From: Phytomonospora endophytica
Lineage (GTDB): Bacteria; Actinomycetota; Actinomycetes; Mycobacteriales; Micromonosporaceae
Assembly (NCBI RefSeq): GCF_014202425.1
Contig: NZ_JACHGT010000007.1
Span: 248,001 to 312,000 of the forward strand
Direction: 5' to 3'
Length of the DNA: 64,000 nt
Shown here: positions 55,417-63,723 of the stretch, in pieces
Layout: each line of letters starts with the position of its first letter
Numbering within the stretch: the stretch's first letter is position 1
Made by a program: the position numbers and the translations under genes
The notes under the pieces: model-generated
Databases searched by the model: none
Told to the model about the DNA's origin: nothing
What the model saw: the letters and a program-made list of their open reading frames with translations, nothing else

Positions 55417-56866
55417 CGGGGCGGGGTTCGGGGTTGGACGGGGTTCGGGGTTGGACTGAGCGGGGTTGGACTGAGCGGGGTCCGATCCGAGCGGTGACCG
55501 GGAGTCGCGGTTCGCGCGTGGGCGGGGACTCGGCGGTGACGGGCCGCGGGTGAACCCGCGCGTTCGGGCGAGTTCCGCTTCGCGGCTCGCGCGCGCCTGG
55601 GCCCGGGCCCCGGGCCCCGGGCCCCGGGCCGCAGCCATCCAGCCAGGGGTGAGCGCCGCTTCGCCGCTCACTCGGGCTGGGGACCCGGCCGCAGTTGCTG
55701 CTCCATGGGCGAGTCTCGCTCCGCTCGCCCGCCCACGCCGGGAACCCGGCCGCGCTTCCGCACCCAGGCCGGGGACCTGGCACCGGCGGCGGGCCGCAGC
55801 CCGATCCCATACCCCTCAGGCGGCTTCGTTCGCGCCGCCCAAACAAACACAGGCCCTTACAACCTCACCCACCCAACACCGGGAACCCAAGACGCCGGTC
55901 CCGCGAGCGTGAGCGGCGCTTCGCCTGCCGCCCCGCCCCCGCCTCCGCCGGTGACGCGGCTTCGCGAGCGTGAGCCCCCGCTTCACAGCTCGCCCGGGCC
56001 TGGAGCCAGAGGCGCGGCCAGCGCACGCGAGTCCCGCTTCGCGGCTCATCTCAGGCCGGGAACTCCGGCCGCAGTGCTGTCCCGCCAACGGCGGGTATCG
56101 CTTCACGGCTCCCCGCACGCCGGGGACCGGGCCGCAGCTCTCCCTCGATGGGCGAGTCTCGCCCGCTCGCCCGCCCACGCCGGGTACCCGGCCGCGTTTC
56201 CCCAGCCAGGCCGGGGACCCGGCACCGGCGGCGGGCCGCAGCCCGATCCCATGCCTGCCAGGCGGTTTCGTTCGCGCCGCCCAAACAAACACAGGCCCTT
56301 ACAACCTCACCCACCAACACCGGGAACCCAAGACGCCGATCCCGCGAGCGTGAGCCTCGCTTCGCGGCTCACTCACGCCGGGGACCCGGCCGCAGTGCTG
56401 TCCCGCCCACGGCGAGTCTCGCTTCGCTCGCCCGCCACGCCGGGAACCCGGCACCGGCGGCGGGCCGCAGCCCGATCCCATACCCGCAAGGCGGTCTCGT
56501 TCGCGCCGCCCAAACAAGCACAGGCCCTTAAAACCTCACCCACCAACACCGGGAACCCAAGACACGCCCCCGCTAAGCGCGAGCGGCGCTTCGCCTGCCG
56601 CCCCGCCCCCGCCCCGCCGGTGACACGGCCAGCGAGCGCGAGCCCCCGCTTCACTCGCCCGCCCACACCGGGAACCGAAGACACGGCCCCGCGAACCCCC
56701 GCTTCGCAGCTCCCCGCACACCGGCACCCAGGCCGCACCTGCCTCCCGCTGGGCGAGTGTCGCTTCCCCCACCCTCCCGTTCCTCCCCCACCTCACCAAA
56801 TAAGCTCCCGTCATGGCCTTGCCGTCAGTGTCGACGGTCGGTGACGCGGCGGGTGAGGAGTTTTCC
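55417..56866. repeat. Gene-free mosaic of GC-rich interspersed repeats
   Basis: About 1.45 kb without a credible gene. It starts with tandem repeats: a 17-bp unit CGGGGTTCGGGGTTGGA twice (55422-55455), then a 15-bp unit CTGAGCGGGGTTGGA twice, the second imperfect (55456-55485). A CCCGGGC-type heptamer tract follows (55599-55630). From 55700 larger modules recur. One contains AAACAAACACAGGCCCTTA near 55841, 56283 and (variant) 56512, each preceded by an ACCGGCGGCGGGCCGCAGCC block and followed by CACCGGGAACCCAAGACG. Another contains GGCGAGTCTCGC followed by CGCTCGCCCGCC near 55709, 56151 and 56409. Open frames here on both strands repeat the same junk peptides. Confidence 0.8.
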
Positions 56867-57673
56867 ATGGTGACGGTGGCGGTTCTCGGGGCGGGGAAGA
56901 TCGGGCATACGGTCCTGTCGGGTTTGCGTAGGGCGGGGCGGCCTGCGGGGACTTTGCTGGCGACGGTTCGGCGTCCGGAGCGGGCGGTGGAGTTGTCGGC
57001 GGCGCTCGGGGTCGAGGTCGTCGGGAATGCCGAGGCGGTGGCGCGTGCGGGGGTCGTCGTGGTCGCGGTGAAGCCGCAGGATGCGGCGGCGCTGCTCGCC
57101 GAGTTGGCGGGGTGTTTCACGTCGGACCATGTGGTGGTGTCGTTGTGCGCCGGTCTGCCGACGTCTTTTTTCGGGAAGCGTCTTCCGGATGGGACTCCGG
57201 TGGTGCGGGCGATGACGAACACGCCGGCGCTGGTCGATGAGGCGATGACGGTCGTGTCGGCGGGGGAGCACGCGACGGATGAGCATCTCGCGGTCGCCGA
57301 GGAGTTGTTCCGGCCGCTGGGGCGTACGTTGCGGATGCCGGAGGCGCATCAGGACGCGGTGACGGCCTTGTCGGGTTCGGGTCCCGCGTACATGTACTAC
57401 CTGGTCGAGGCGATGACGGACGCGGCGATCCTGCTGGGGTTGCCGCGCGCGGTCGCGCATGACCTGATCGTGCAGACCGCGGTGGGCGCGGCGGCGATGC
57501 TGCGTGACACGGGCGAGCACCCGGTGAAGCTGCGCGAGGCGGTGACGTCGCCGGCGGGCACGACCATCAACGCGGTCCGCGAGTTGGAACGGCACCGGGT
57601 GCGCGCGGCGGTCGCCGACGCGGTCGAGGCGGCCCGGGATCGGGCGCGGGAGATCGCGGCGGAGCAGGACTGA
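56867..57673 (+). CDS. proC: Pyrroline-5-carboxylate reductase
   Basis: 268 residues. ATG 56867 is chosen over the in-frame 56813 because GAGGAG stands eight bases before it and the protein then begins M-V-T-V-A-V-L-G-A-G-K-I-G, the normal NADP-binding start. Later motifs are V-V-V-A-V-K-P-Q near 67, R-A-M-T-N-T-P-A near 113 and the family signature A-L-S-G-S-G-P-A-Y near 167 with V-T-S-P-A-G-T-T near 226. It catalyses the last step of proline synthesis. Its codons contain noticeably more T and G-T endings than the flanking genes. Confidence 0.95.
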   Translation: MVTVAVLGAGKIGHTVLSGLRRAGRPAGTLLATVRRPERAVELSAALGVEVVGNAEAVARAGVVVVAVKPQDAAALLAELAGCFTSDHVVVSLCAGLPTSFFGKRLPDGTPVVRAMTNTPALVDEAMTVVSAGEHATDEHLAVAEELFRPLGRTLRMPEAHQDAVTALSGSGPAYMYYLVEAMTDAAILLGLPRAVAHDLIVQTAVGAAAMLRDTGEHPVKLREAVTSPAGTTINAVRELERHRVRAAVADAVEAARDRAREIAAEQD

Positions 57674-57682
57674 GGTTTCGGT

Positions 57683-58195
57683 TCAGCCTTCGGTGGGCAG
57701 GTCGTTGAAGGGCGTGGCGTAGGCGAAGGGACCGCGCACCTCGGGCGTGTAGGCGCTCAGGGTGCGCGCCTGGAAGGCGTGGCGCCATTCGTCGAACGCC
57801 GGGTGCACGTCGAGCGTGTGGGCGAGGACGAACCCGAAACGGCGGTAGAACGCCGGGTCGCCGAGCAGCACGATCAGCGGGTAGCCGAGCACGTCGGCCG
57901 TCGCGACGGCCGTGTGCACCAGCAGCGACCCGACGCGCGCGCCCTGACGGGAGGGGTCCACCGCGATCGGGCCGAGGCCGAGTACGGTGTGCGCGCCTCC
58001 GACGGTGGCCTTCGTGCACACGACGTGACCGACCACGTGGTCGCCGTCAGCGGCCACTAGGGACAGTTCCGGAATCCAGCTCTCGTCGCCACGCAGGCGA
58101 TCCAGCAGATCCGCTTCGAGGTCACGGCCGAAAGCCTCGACGTGGACGGCGTGTACCGTGCGGTGGTCCTCGGGCGTCTCGCGACGGATGATCAT
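57683..58195 (-). CDS. GNAT family N-acetyltransferase (YhbS-like)
   Basis: 170 residues from ATG 58195. Acetyl-CoA site L-G-P-I-A-V-D-P-S-R-Q-G-A-R-V-G-S-L-L-V near 77-95, and the G-D-P-A-F-Y-R-R-F-G-F-V turn near 115-126 that marks YhbS-type members. Substrate unknown. Convergent with proC (9-bp gap) and divergent from the next gene. Confidence 0.87.
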   Translation of the reverse strand: MIIRRETPEDHRTVHAVHVEAFGRDLEADLLDRLRGDESWIPELSLVAADGDHVVGHVVCTKATVGGAHTVLGLGPIAVDPSRQGARVGSLLVHTAVATADVLGYPLIVLLGDPAFYRRFGFVLAHTLDVHPAFDEWRHAFQARTLSAYTPEVRGPFAYATPFNDLPTEG

Positions 58196-58316
58196 CCGTC
58201 CATTCTCGCCGGGCCCCCGGGTTCGCGGTAGCGCTTTTGCCGGTGGGGCGCGGGGTCGGGTTGTCAGAGGTTCTTGGTACAACTGTGCGAAGCGCAGTGA
58301 AAGGTGGTGTCCGGAG

Positions 58317-59036
58317 ATGGGTTTGTCCACTGCGGATGTTCAGGTCATCGAGGAGACCCTCGCGTCCGGGAAACATCCGAAGGTGGTGTTCACCGACTCG
58401 GCTGGCCAGATCGCCGGTCGGGTCGGGAAGGTGATGCGGCTGGAGGAGCCCGCCGAGGGCGAGTTCGTGACGGTGCGGTTCGGCAATGACGAACTGCCGT
58501 TCTCCGCGGCCGACGTGCGCATCCCCGCGCGCGGTGAACTGAGCCGGGCGACGCGCAAGCCGGCGGCCGAGCCGGAGGAACCGGCGATCACCCCACCTCA
58601 GGGTGCTCCCCTCCTGGCCGAGCGTCACAATGACGTCGATAACGGTTCGAATGGAACGACGAAAAGGGGTGCGATGAGCGATCAGGAGTCCGGTGCGGCG
58701 GTACCGCGTCAGGCCGACCCGGTCGACGCGAACAGGCCGGCGCCGCGACGCAAGGCGGCGGCCAAGCCGAAGGCCGGGCCCGAACTGACGGTGTCGCTGA
58801 CGTTCAAGGACGACGAGTGGTCGGTGTCGGCGAGCAAGGGCACCAAGATGATCGCCCGTCCCGTCCCGGTGAAGGCGTCGAAGGCCGTGGAGCTGGTGAA
58901 CTCCCTGGAGTCGCCCGCCGTCGCGGCCGTGGTGGAGGAGATCGTGGAGCAGTCCAGGGTCGCCGCCTCCGAGGAGGCCGACCGGCTCCGGCAGCAGCTC
59001 GCCGACGTCGAGGCCCGGCTCGCCGAGCTGAGTTAG
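58317..59036 (+). CDS. Two-part hypothetical protein, possibly DUF6319-like
   Basis: 239 residues from ATG 58317. The first 75 residues look like a small beta domain (K-V-V-F-T-D-S-A-G-Q-I-A-G-R-V-G-K-V-M-R-L, then F-V-T-V-R-F). A Pro/Ala/Lys-rich linker follows (about 80-155), then a second region ending in a Glu/Leu-rich coiled coil (E-A-D-R-L-R-Q-Q-L-A-D-V-E-A-R-L-A-E-L). An internal ATG at 58674 could start a shorter product with only the second part. The overall pattern recalls a small actinobacterial family of unknown function; this assignment is tentative. Confidence 0.7.
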   Translation: MGLSTADVQVIEETLASGKHPKVVFTDSAGQIAGRVGKVMRLEEPAEGEFVTVRFGNDELPFSAADVRIPARGELSRATRKPAAEPEEPAITPPQGAPLLAERHNDVDNGSNGTTKRGAMSDQESGAAVPRQADPVDANRPAPRRKAAAKPKAGPELTVSLTFKDDEWSVSASKGTKMIARPVPVKASKAVELVNSLESPAVAAVVEEIVEQSRVAASEEADRLRQQLADVEARLAELS

Positions 59037-59122
59037 GCGTGCGGATCCGGGCTCGCGTTCGCGGGTGCGGATCCGGGCCGGCTCGCGGGCCGGACCCGCG
59101 ACAGTGACGACCACCGCGCGTT

Positions 59123-59152
59123 GGGACCCGGTCGCTTCGGCGGCCGGGTCCC
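59123..59152. terminator. Hairpin terminator downstream of cydAB
   Basis: GGGACCCGG (59123-59131) pairs with CCGGGTCCC (59144-59152), 8 bp past the cydB stop at 59160. It can also serve the convergent hypothetical gene. Confidence 0.75.
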
Positions 59153-59159
59153 TGTGCGT

Positions 59160-60158
59160 CTAGCCCTTGGGGATCTGCGCGGTGGTGATGCGCTTGCGGA
59201 AGACCCAGTAGGTCCAGCCCTGGTAGAGCAGGACGAGTGGGGTGAACACGGCCGCGACGATGGTCATGATCTTCAGGGTGTACGGCGTCGAGGCGGCGTT
59301 GTGCACCGTGAGGCTGTAGGCCGGGTTGGTGCTGGAGGGCATGACGTCGGGGAACAGCGCGACGAACAGCGCGATGACGGCCAGGCCGATGGCGGCGGCG
59401 GTCCCGGTGAAGGCCCATCCGTCGCGGCCGATCCGCGTGGCGAGCAGTCCGCCGATCAGTGCGACGGCCGCGATCGCCGAGATGGCGATCGACCATCCGC
59501 TCTTGTGCAGCAGCCCGGTCCACACGAGGAATCCGGCGGCCAGGACGGTCGCGATCACGCCGAATTTCAGCGCGAAACCGCGTGCCGCGTCGCGGATGTC
59601 ACCGGCGGTCTTGAGGCCGATGAAGACCGCGCCGTGCAGGGTGAACAGCGCCAGCGTGGTGAGTCCGCCGAGGATGGCGTAGGGGTTGAGCAGGTTGAAC
59701 AGCCCGCCGGTGTACTCGCCGGCGGCGTCGATGGGGACGCCCTTGGTGATGTTGGCGAAGGCCACGCCCCACAGGAACGCCGGGACGAGCGAGCCGACGA
59801 TGATGCAGGCGTCCCAGCGGCGCTTCCAGGAGGCCTCGGGCCGCTTGCCGCGGTATTCGAAGGCGACCCCGCGCACGATCAGCGCGAGCAGGATCAGCAG
59901 GAGCGGGAGGTAGAAGCCCGAGAAGAGCGTGGCGTACCACTCGGGGAAGGCGGCGAAGGTGGCGCCGCCCGCGACGATCACCCAGACCTCGTTGCCGTCC
60001 CACACGGGGCCGATGGTGTTGATCATGACGCGGCGGCGGGTGTCGTCGCGCCCGAGGACGGGCAGGAGCACCCCGACGCCGAAGTCGAAGCCCTCCAGGA
60101 TGAAGTACCCGGTCCACAGGATCGCGATCAGGATGAACCAGATGTTGACGAGTTCCAT
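59160..60158 (-). CDS. cydB: Cytochrome bd ubiquinol oxidase subunit II
   Basis: 332 residues with nine or so membrane helices. The N-terminus M-E-L-V-N-I-W-F-I-L-I-A-I-L-W-T-G-Y-F-I-L-E-G-F-D-F-G-V-G is the CydB signature, with G-P-V-W-D-G-N-E-V-W near 50 and W-R-G-V-A-F/R-G-V-A-F-E-Y-R near 95. CydB stabilises CydA and the haem pair in the high-affinity terminal oxidase. It follows cydA by 9 bp. No cydCD assembly genes are in the window. Confidence 0.95.
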   Translation of the reverse strand: MELVNIWFILIAILWTGYFILEGFDFGVGVLLPVLGRDDTRRRVMINTIGPVWDGNEVWVIVAGGATFAAFPEWYATLFSGFYLPLLLILLALIVRGVAFEYRGKRPEASWKRRWDACIIVGSLVPAFLWGVAFANITKGVPIDAAGEYTGGLFNLLNPYAILGGLTTLALFTLHGAVFIGLKTAGDIRDAARGFALKFGVIATVLAAGFLVWTGLLHKSGWSIAISAIAAVALIGGLLATRIGRDGWAFTGTAAAIGLAVIALFVALFPDVMPSSTNPAYSLTVHNAASTPYTLKIMTIVAAVFTPLVLLYQGWTYWVFRKRITTAQIPKG

Positions 60159-60167
60159 GGCTGTCCC

Positions 60168-61592
60168 TCAGTACGCGAAGGCGAGCGGCTTCTCGCCGCC
60201 TGCGTCGGAGTCGGAGTCGGAGTCGGTGTCGGCGGGGGTCAGGTCGGGCAGGCCCGCGCGGGCGTACTTGAGCAGAAGCCCGACCTCGACGACGGCGAGG
60301 ATCCCGTAGAGGATCGTGAAGGCCGCGAAGGAGGTCAGCACCTCGGCGAGGCTCACGCTCGGCGAGACGCCGTCGGCGGTCTTGAGCAGGCTGAACACGA
60401 TCCAGGGCTGACGCCCGGTCTCGGTGAAGATCCAGCCGAGGCTGTTGCCGATGAGCGGGAACAGCGGGACGAAGGGGACGAGCCACTTCAGCCACCGGTT
60501 GGTGGGTTCGCGGCCCTTGCGGATCGTCCACAGCGCCCACAGCGCGATCAGGGCCGCGAGCGCGCCGAAGCCGATCATGCCGCGGAAGCTCCAGTAGGCG
60601 AGCGGGATGTTGGGCCGGTAGTCGCCGGGCCCGTAGAGCTCCTCGTACTGTGCCTGGACGTCGTTGATGCCGAGGACTTCGCCGTCGAAGGTGCCCGTCG
60701 ACAGGAACGACAGCAGGTTGGGCAGTTTGAGCGCGTAGACCTCTTCGGTCCCGTCGAGCGTGCCGATGGTGAACAGGGAGAAGGCCGCGGGCTGTTCGGT
60801 CTCGTACAGGGCCTCGGCGGCGGCCATCTTCATCGGCTGCGTCTCGGTCATGATCTTGCCCTGGATGTCGCCGGTGACGAACATCCCGGCCATCGCGACG
60901 AGCGTGGTGATGGCGCCCATCTTCACCGCGGAGCGGAAGGCGGGCCGGTCCTCGCTCGGGGTCTTCGACCGGTACAGGTGCCACAGCGCGACGGCCATGA
61001 CCAGGGCGCCGGCGGTGAGGAAGCAGCCGAAGAGCGTGTGCGGGAAGGTGATCAGGGCGACCTTGTTGGTCATCGTCGCCCAGAAGTCGGTGAGTTCGGC
61101 GCGGCCGGTGGTGGCGTTGACGCGGTAGCCTACCGGCCATTGCATGAAGGAGTTGGCGGCCAGGATGAAGTAGGCCGACAGCGCGGTGCCCGCCGCGGCG
61201 ATCCAGATGCAGGCCAGGTGGATCTTCTTGGGCAGTTTGTCCCAGCCGAAGATCCACAGGCCCAGGAAGGTGGACTCCAGGAAGAACGCCAGCAGCCCCT
61301 CGATCGCCAGTGGCGCCCCGAAGATGTCGCCGACATAGCGCGAATAGGCCGACCAGTTCATGCCGAACTGGAACTCCTGCACGATGCCGGTGACCACGCC
61401 CATGGCGAAGTTGATCAGGAACAGCTTGCCGTAGAACTTCGTCAGCTTGAGCCAGCGCTCGTTACCGGTGCGCACCCACGCGGTCTGGAACCCGGCCACG
61501 AGGAAGGACAGGCCGATGGTCAACGGCACGAACAGGAAGTGGTAGACGGTGGTGACTGCGAACTGCCATCGCGAGGCGTCGAGTACTTCCAT
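60168..61592 (-). CDS. cydA: Cytochrome bd ubiquinol oxidase subunit I
   Basis: 474 residues with nine membrane helices. GGAGG lies ten bases before the ATG. Haem ligands: H18 in T-V-Y-H-F-L-F, H185 in F-P-H-T-L-F, and a Met in the later G-R-Q-P-W region. E99 and E107 of the I-E-G and L-E-S segments line the haem d proton path. The Q-loop is of the short type usual in actinobacteria. The C-terminus ends in an unusual T-D-S-D-S-D-S-D acidic tail. It oxidises (mena)quinol and reduces O2 under low oxygen. Paired operators sit just upstream. Confidence 0.95.
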   Translation of the reverse strand: MEVLDASRWQFAVTTVYHFLFVPLTIGLSFLVAGFQTAWVRTGNERWLKLTKFYGKLFLINFAMGVVTGIVQEFQFGMNWSAYSRYVGDIFGAPLAIEGLLAFFLESTFLGLWIFGWDKLPKKIHLACIWIAAAGTALSAYFILAANSFMQWPVGYRVNATTGRAELTDFWATMTNKVALITFPHTLFGCFLTAGALVMAVALWHLYRSKTPSEDRPAFRSAVKMGAITTLVAMAGMFVTGDIQGKIMTETQPMKMAAAEALYETEQPAAFSLFTIGTLDGTEEVYALKLPNLLSFLSTGTFDGEVLGINDVQAQYEELYGPGDYRPNIPLAYWSFRGMIGFGALAALIALWALWTIRKGREPTNRWLKWLVPFVPLFPLIGNSLGWIFTETGRQPWIVFSLLKTADGVSPSVSLAEVLTSFAAFTILYGILAVVEVGLLLKYARAGLPDLTPADTDSDSDSDAGGEKPLAFAY

Positions 61593-62433
61593 GGATGGGC
61601 CTCCTCAGAACCTTCTACCTGATGTAGAAGCCTCTACGAATCGTAGAACTTGGCGGCCGCCACGGCTCTGGCGGGCCCTGTTGCGCCTGTCACGTGTCCT
61701 CGTGGCCGGTTTCTGCCGCGTTCGCATCAGCGGCGACATACCGGACAAACTACGCCAAGGTCCGCTGTTGCTGGCCGGAAACCACATCGGCACCTTCGAC
61801 CCCTTCGTCCTCATCGCCGCCTGCGCGCGCACGGGACTCGCGCCGAGGATCATGGCGTCGCGCGGACTGTTCACGACACCGGTCTTCGGGACCCTCATGC
61901 GCCGCAGCGGGCACATCAGGGTCGACCGGGGCGCCCACACCGTCACCGAGGCCCTTCATTTCGCCACCGAGGCCCTCGAAGAGGGTTCGACGATCGCCGC
62001 CTACCCCGAGGGGCGGATCACGATGGATCCGCTGATGTGGCCCGAGCGGGGGAAGACGGGCGTGGCGCGGCTCGCGCTGCTGACCGGCGCGCCGGTCGTG
62101 ATCGTCGCGCAGTGGGGCGCGCACGAGGTGACGACATGGGACCAGCCCGGAACGATGGTCGCGCGGCTGATCTCGGCGCTGTGGCGGCGGCCCATCGCGC
62201 GCGTCCACTTCGGAGCGACCGTGGACCTGTCTGGACTCACCATGGAAGGTCCCGGTCACGTACGGGAGGCCGCCGACCGGATCACCGCGGCCACCTTCGC
62301 CGAACTGCGCGCGCTGCGCGCCGACGAGCCCGGACTCCCCCGCTACCTGGACCCGGTCCGTCCACTGTCGACGGCACGCTCCTTCCGGGCGGCGGAACGC
62401 GAAACGACGTATGATGCCCACAGTGGCCGGTAG
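61591..62433 (+). CDS. PlsC-like 1-acylglycerol-phosphate acyltransferase
   Basis: 280 residues if started at ATG 61591. The acyltransferase motifs are A-G-N-H-I-G-T-F-D near 61-69 (H-x4-D: N-H-I-G-T-F-D), G-H-I-R-V-D-R near 104, Y-P-E-G-R near 137 and a late V-V-I-V-A-Q-W-G. It transfers an acyl chain to lysophosphatidate or a similar acceptor at the membrane. The start is uncertain: the conserved R-L-W-R-A-L-L-R-L helix begins upstream of TTG 61681, so an upstream start is needed. ATG 61591 shares the palindrome CCATGG with the cydA start on the other strand. Confidence 0.82.
   Translation: MDGPPQNLLPDVEASTNRRTWRPPRLWRALLRLSRVLVAGFCRVRISGDIPDKLRQGPLLLAGNHIGTFDPFVLIAACARTGLAPRIMASRGLFTTPVFGTLMRRSGHIRVDRGAHTVTEALHFATEALEEGSTIAAYPEGRITMDPLMWPERGKTGVARLALLTGAPVVIVAQWGAHEVTTWDQPGTMVARLISALWRRPIARVHFGATVDLSGLTMEGPGHVREAADRITAATFAELRALRADEPGLPRYLDPVRPLSTARSFRAAERETTYDAHSGR
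61613..61648. promoter_or_regulatory. Two tandem operators TTCTAC-N5-GTAGAA before cydA
   Basis: Site 1 at 61613-61629 is a perfect TTCTAC-N5-GTAGAA repeat. Site 2 at 61632-61648 is CTCTAC-N5-GTAGAA, one base off. Centres are 19 bp apart, about two helical turns, 21-56 bp upstream of the cydA start. Equal spacing suggests cooperative binding by a dimeric repressor or sensor that controls the bd oxidase. The half-site differs from the Rex consensus. Confidence 0.75.
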
Positions 62434-62480
62434 GAGACCTCGGTCACACCCTTCTCGCCAATGACTGCAACGGTGACCGC

Positions 62481-63161
62481 GTGGTTTCTCTGAACACCCC
62501 GTTCGACCCGTGGCCATGGCGCCGGCGTGTGCTGGCCACCGCCGCGGCGGCCGCGGCCCTCACCGTGGTCATCGCCGCCCTCGTCACGGCTCCCCCGGAC
62601 AGTCCACAGGGGATGGCGTCGCCGCCCGTGGGGACCTCCGCCGACGAGTCGGTCCTGCCCGGAACCGACGGCGTGGGCGCCGAACAGCCGGGGACGTCGG
62701 CCGACCCGGAGTCGACCGACCCGACGAAGGACAAGGACGGAGACGACCCCGAAGACCGCGACGGCAACGGCGGAGACGGCTCCGAACCCGGCAACGGCGG
62801 GGACGACGATGACGACCCGCCGCCACCACCACCGCCTCCGCCCGCGCACGTCACGAGTGTCGCGGTGACCGGACTCGGCCAGAGCTGCAGCCCGTGCGTC
62901 CTCACCGCGACGGTGAAGGTCACCGCGTACGACAAGCGGAAGGTCACGGTGAGCGTCACCATCGCCGGCGACAACGGGGACGGGAGCAGGACGTACACGT
63001 ACTCGCTGAGCGGCAGCAAGAGCTACACGGTGACGGTGCCCGGCGGGCAGGGGAGCTACTCGACGAGCTGGGCGTGCGGCGGGGACGCCGAGAACGCCGT
63101 GGCGACCGCGAGCGGCAGCGGCCGCAGCGGCAGCCGGACGCTGGACTGCCCGGGGCGCTGA
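62481..63161 (+). CDS. Exported or anchored protein with acidic/Pro linker and Cys-containing domain
   Basis: 226 residues from GTG 62481. A basic start (W-P-W-R-R-R) and one hydrophobic helix at about 17-38 act as signal anchor. Residues 40-120 are disordered: acidic Asp/Gly/Glu repeats and a run of nine Pro near 113-121. The last 105 residues look like an Ig-like beta domain with four Cys (C-S-P-C near 135, one in W-A-C-G, one in L-D-C-P-G) that could form disulphides outside the cell. Function unknown. Confidence 0.7.
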   Translation: MVSLNTPFDPWPWRRRVLATAAAAAALTVVIAALVTAPPDSPQGMASPPVGTSADESVLPGTDGVGAEQPGTSADPESTDPTKDKDGDDPEDRDGNGGDGSEPGNGGDDDDDPPPPPPPPPAHVTSVAVTGLGQSCSPCVLTATVKVTAYDKRKVTVSVTIAGDNGDGSRTYTYSLSGSKSYTVTVPGGQGSYSTSWACGGDAENAVATASGSGRSGSRTLDCPGR

Positions 63162-63192
63162 GGGCTTCGGGCCTCCGCAGCGGCCGGTGCCC

Positions 63193-63723
63193 TCAAGCCT
63201 CCCCGTCCTTCCGCAGCCGGATGTACGCGAGCACCGCCTCACGCGTCGTCGCCACCCCCAGCGCCTTCCGCGCCGAGGCGATCCTGCGGTTCGCCGTCCG
63301 CAGCGACAGGTACTCCGCCGAGGCCGCGGCCGCGATCGTCTCGCCGTCGGCGAGCCGCGCCAGCAGCGCCGCCTGCTCGGTCGTGATCGGCGAGTCGGAC
63401 TTCTCCTCGGCCGTCTCCCCGTCCTCGGCGCCCAGGGGGCCGATGCGGGCGAGGTCGTCGCGCAGGGCCCTGCCCACGTCGCCCCTCGGGTCGCAGATCG
63501 CCACGACTCCGGCGCCGCGCGCGGCCGCGTAGACCGCGAGCTTCGCCGTCTCCAGGTCGGCGACCCGCCCGAACAGCACGAGCTGTCTGGAACTGACGTC
63601 CCACGCCGGTTCCGGGAGGGCGAAGCCCTCCCTCGTACGCCAGCCGCCCCTGGCCAGCTTGCGGAGCACCCCGGTGGCGTCGGTGGAGTTCGCCACCACG
63701 TGCAGCGGCAGTACCGTCGTCAT
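63193..63723 (-). CDS. HTH DNA-binding protein with LuxR-like C-terminus
   Basis: 176 residues. The N-terminal 95 residues (V-V-A-N-S-T-D-A-T-G-V-L-R-K-L-A-R-G-G-W-R, then V-L-F-G-R-V-A-D-L-E-T-A) have no obvious receiver Asp. The C-terminal 60 residues hold an HTH: T-T-E-Q-A-A-L-L-A-R-L-A-D-G-E-T-I-A-A-A-A-S and L-S-L-R-T-A-N-R-R-I-A-S-A-R-K-A-L-G, as in LuxR-type regulators with poor conservation. Its ATG overlaps the stop of the LuxR gene upstream (ATGA), so the pair is co-translated. Confidence 0.75.
   Translation of the reverse strand: MTTVLPLHVVANSTDATGVLRKLARGGWRTREGFALPEPAWDVSSRQLVLFGRVADLETAKLAVYAAARGAGVVAICDPRGDVGRALRDDLARIGPLGAEDGETAEEKSDSPITTEQAALLARLADGETIAAAASAEYLSLRTANRRIASARKALGVATTREAVLAYIRLRKDGEA

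Noticed and set aside
55460-56844. Long open frames (up to 379 codons) in the repeat mosaic
   Set aside because: Frames stay open on both strands because of GC bias, repeat the same Pro/Gly/Arg phrases with each module, and have no ribosome-binding sites or families.
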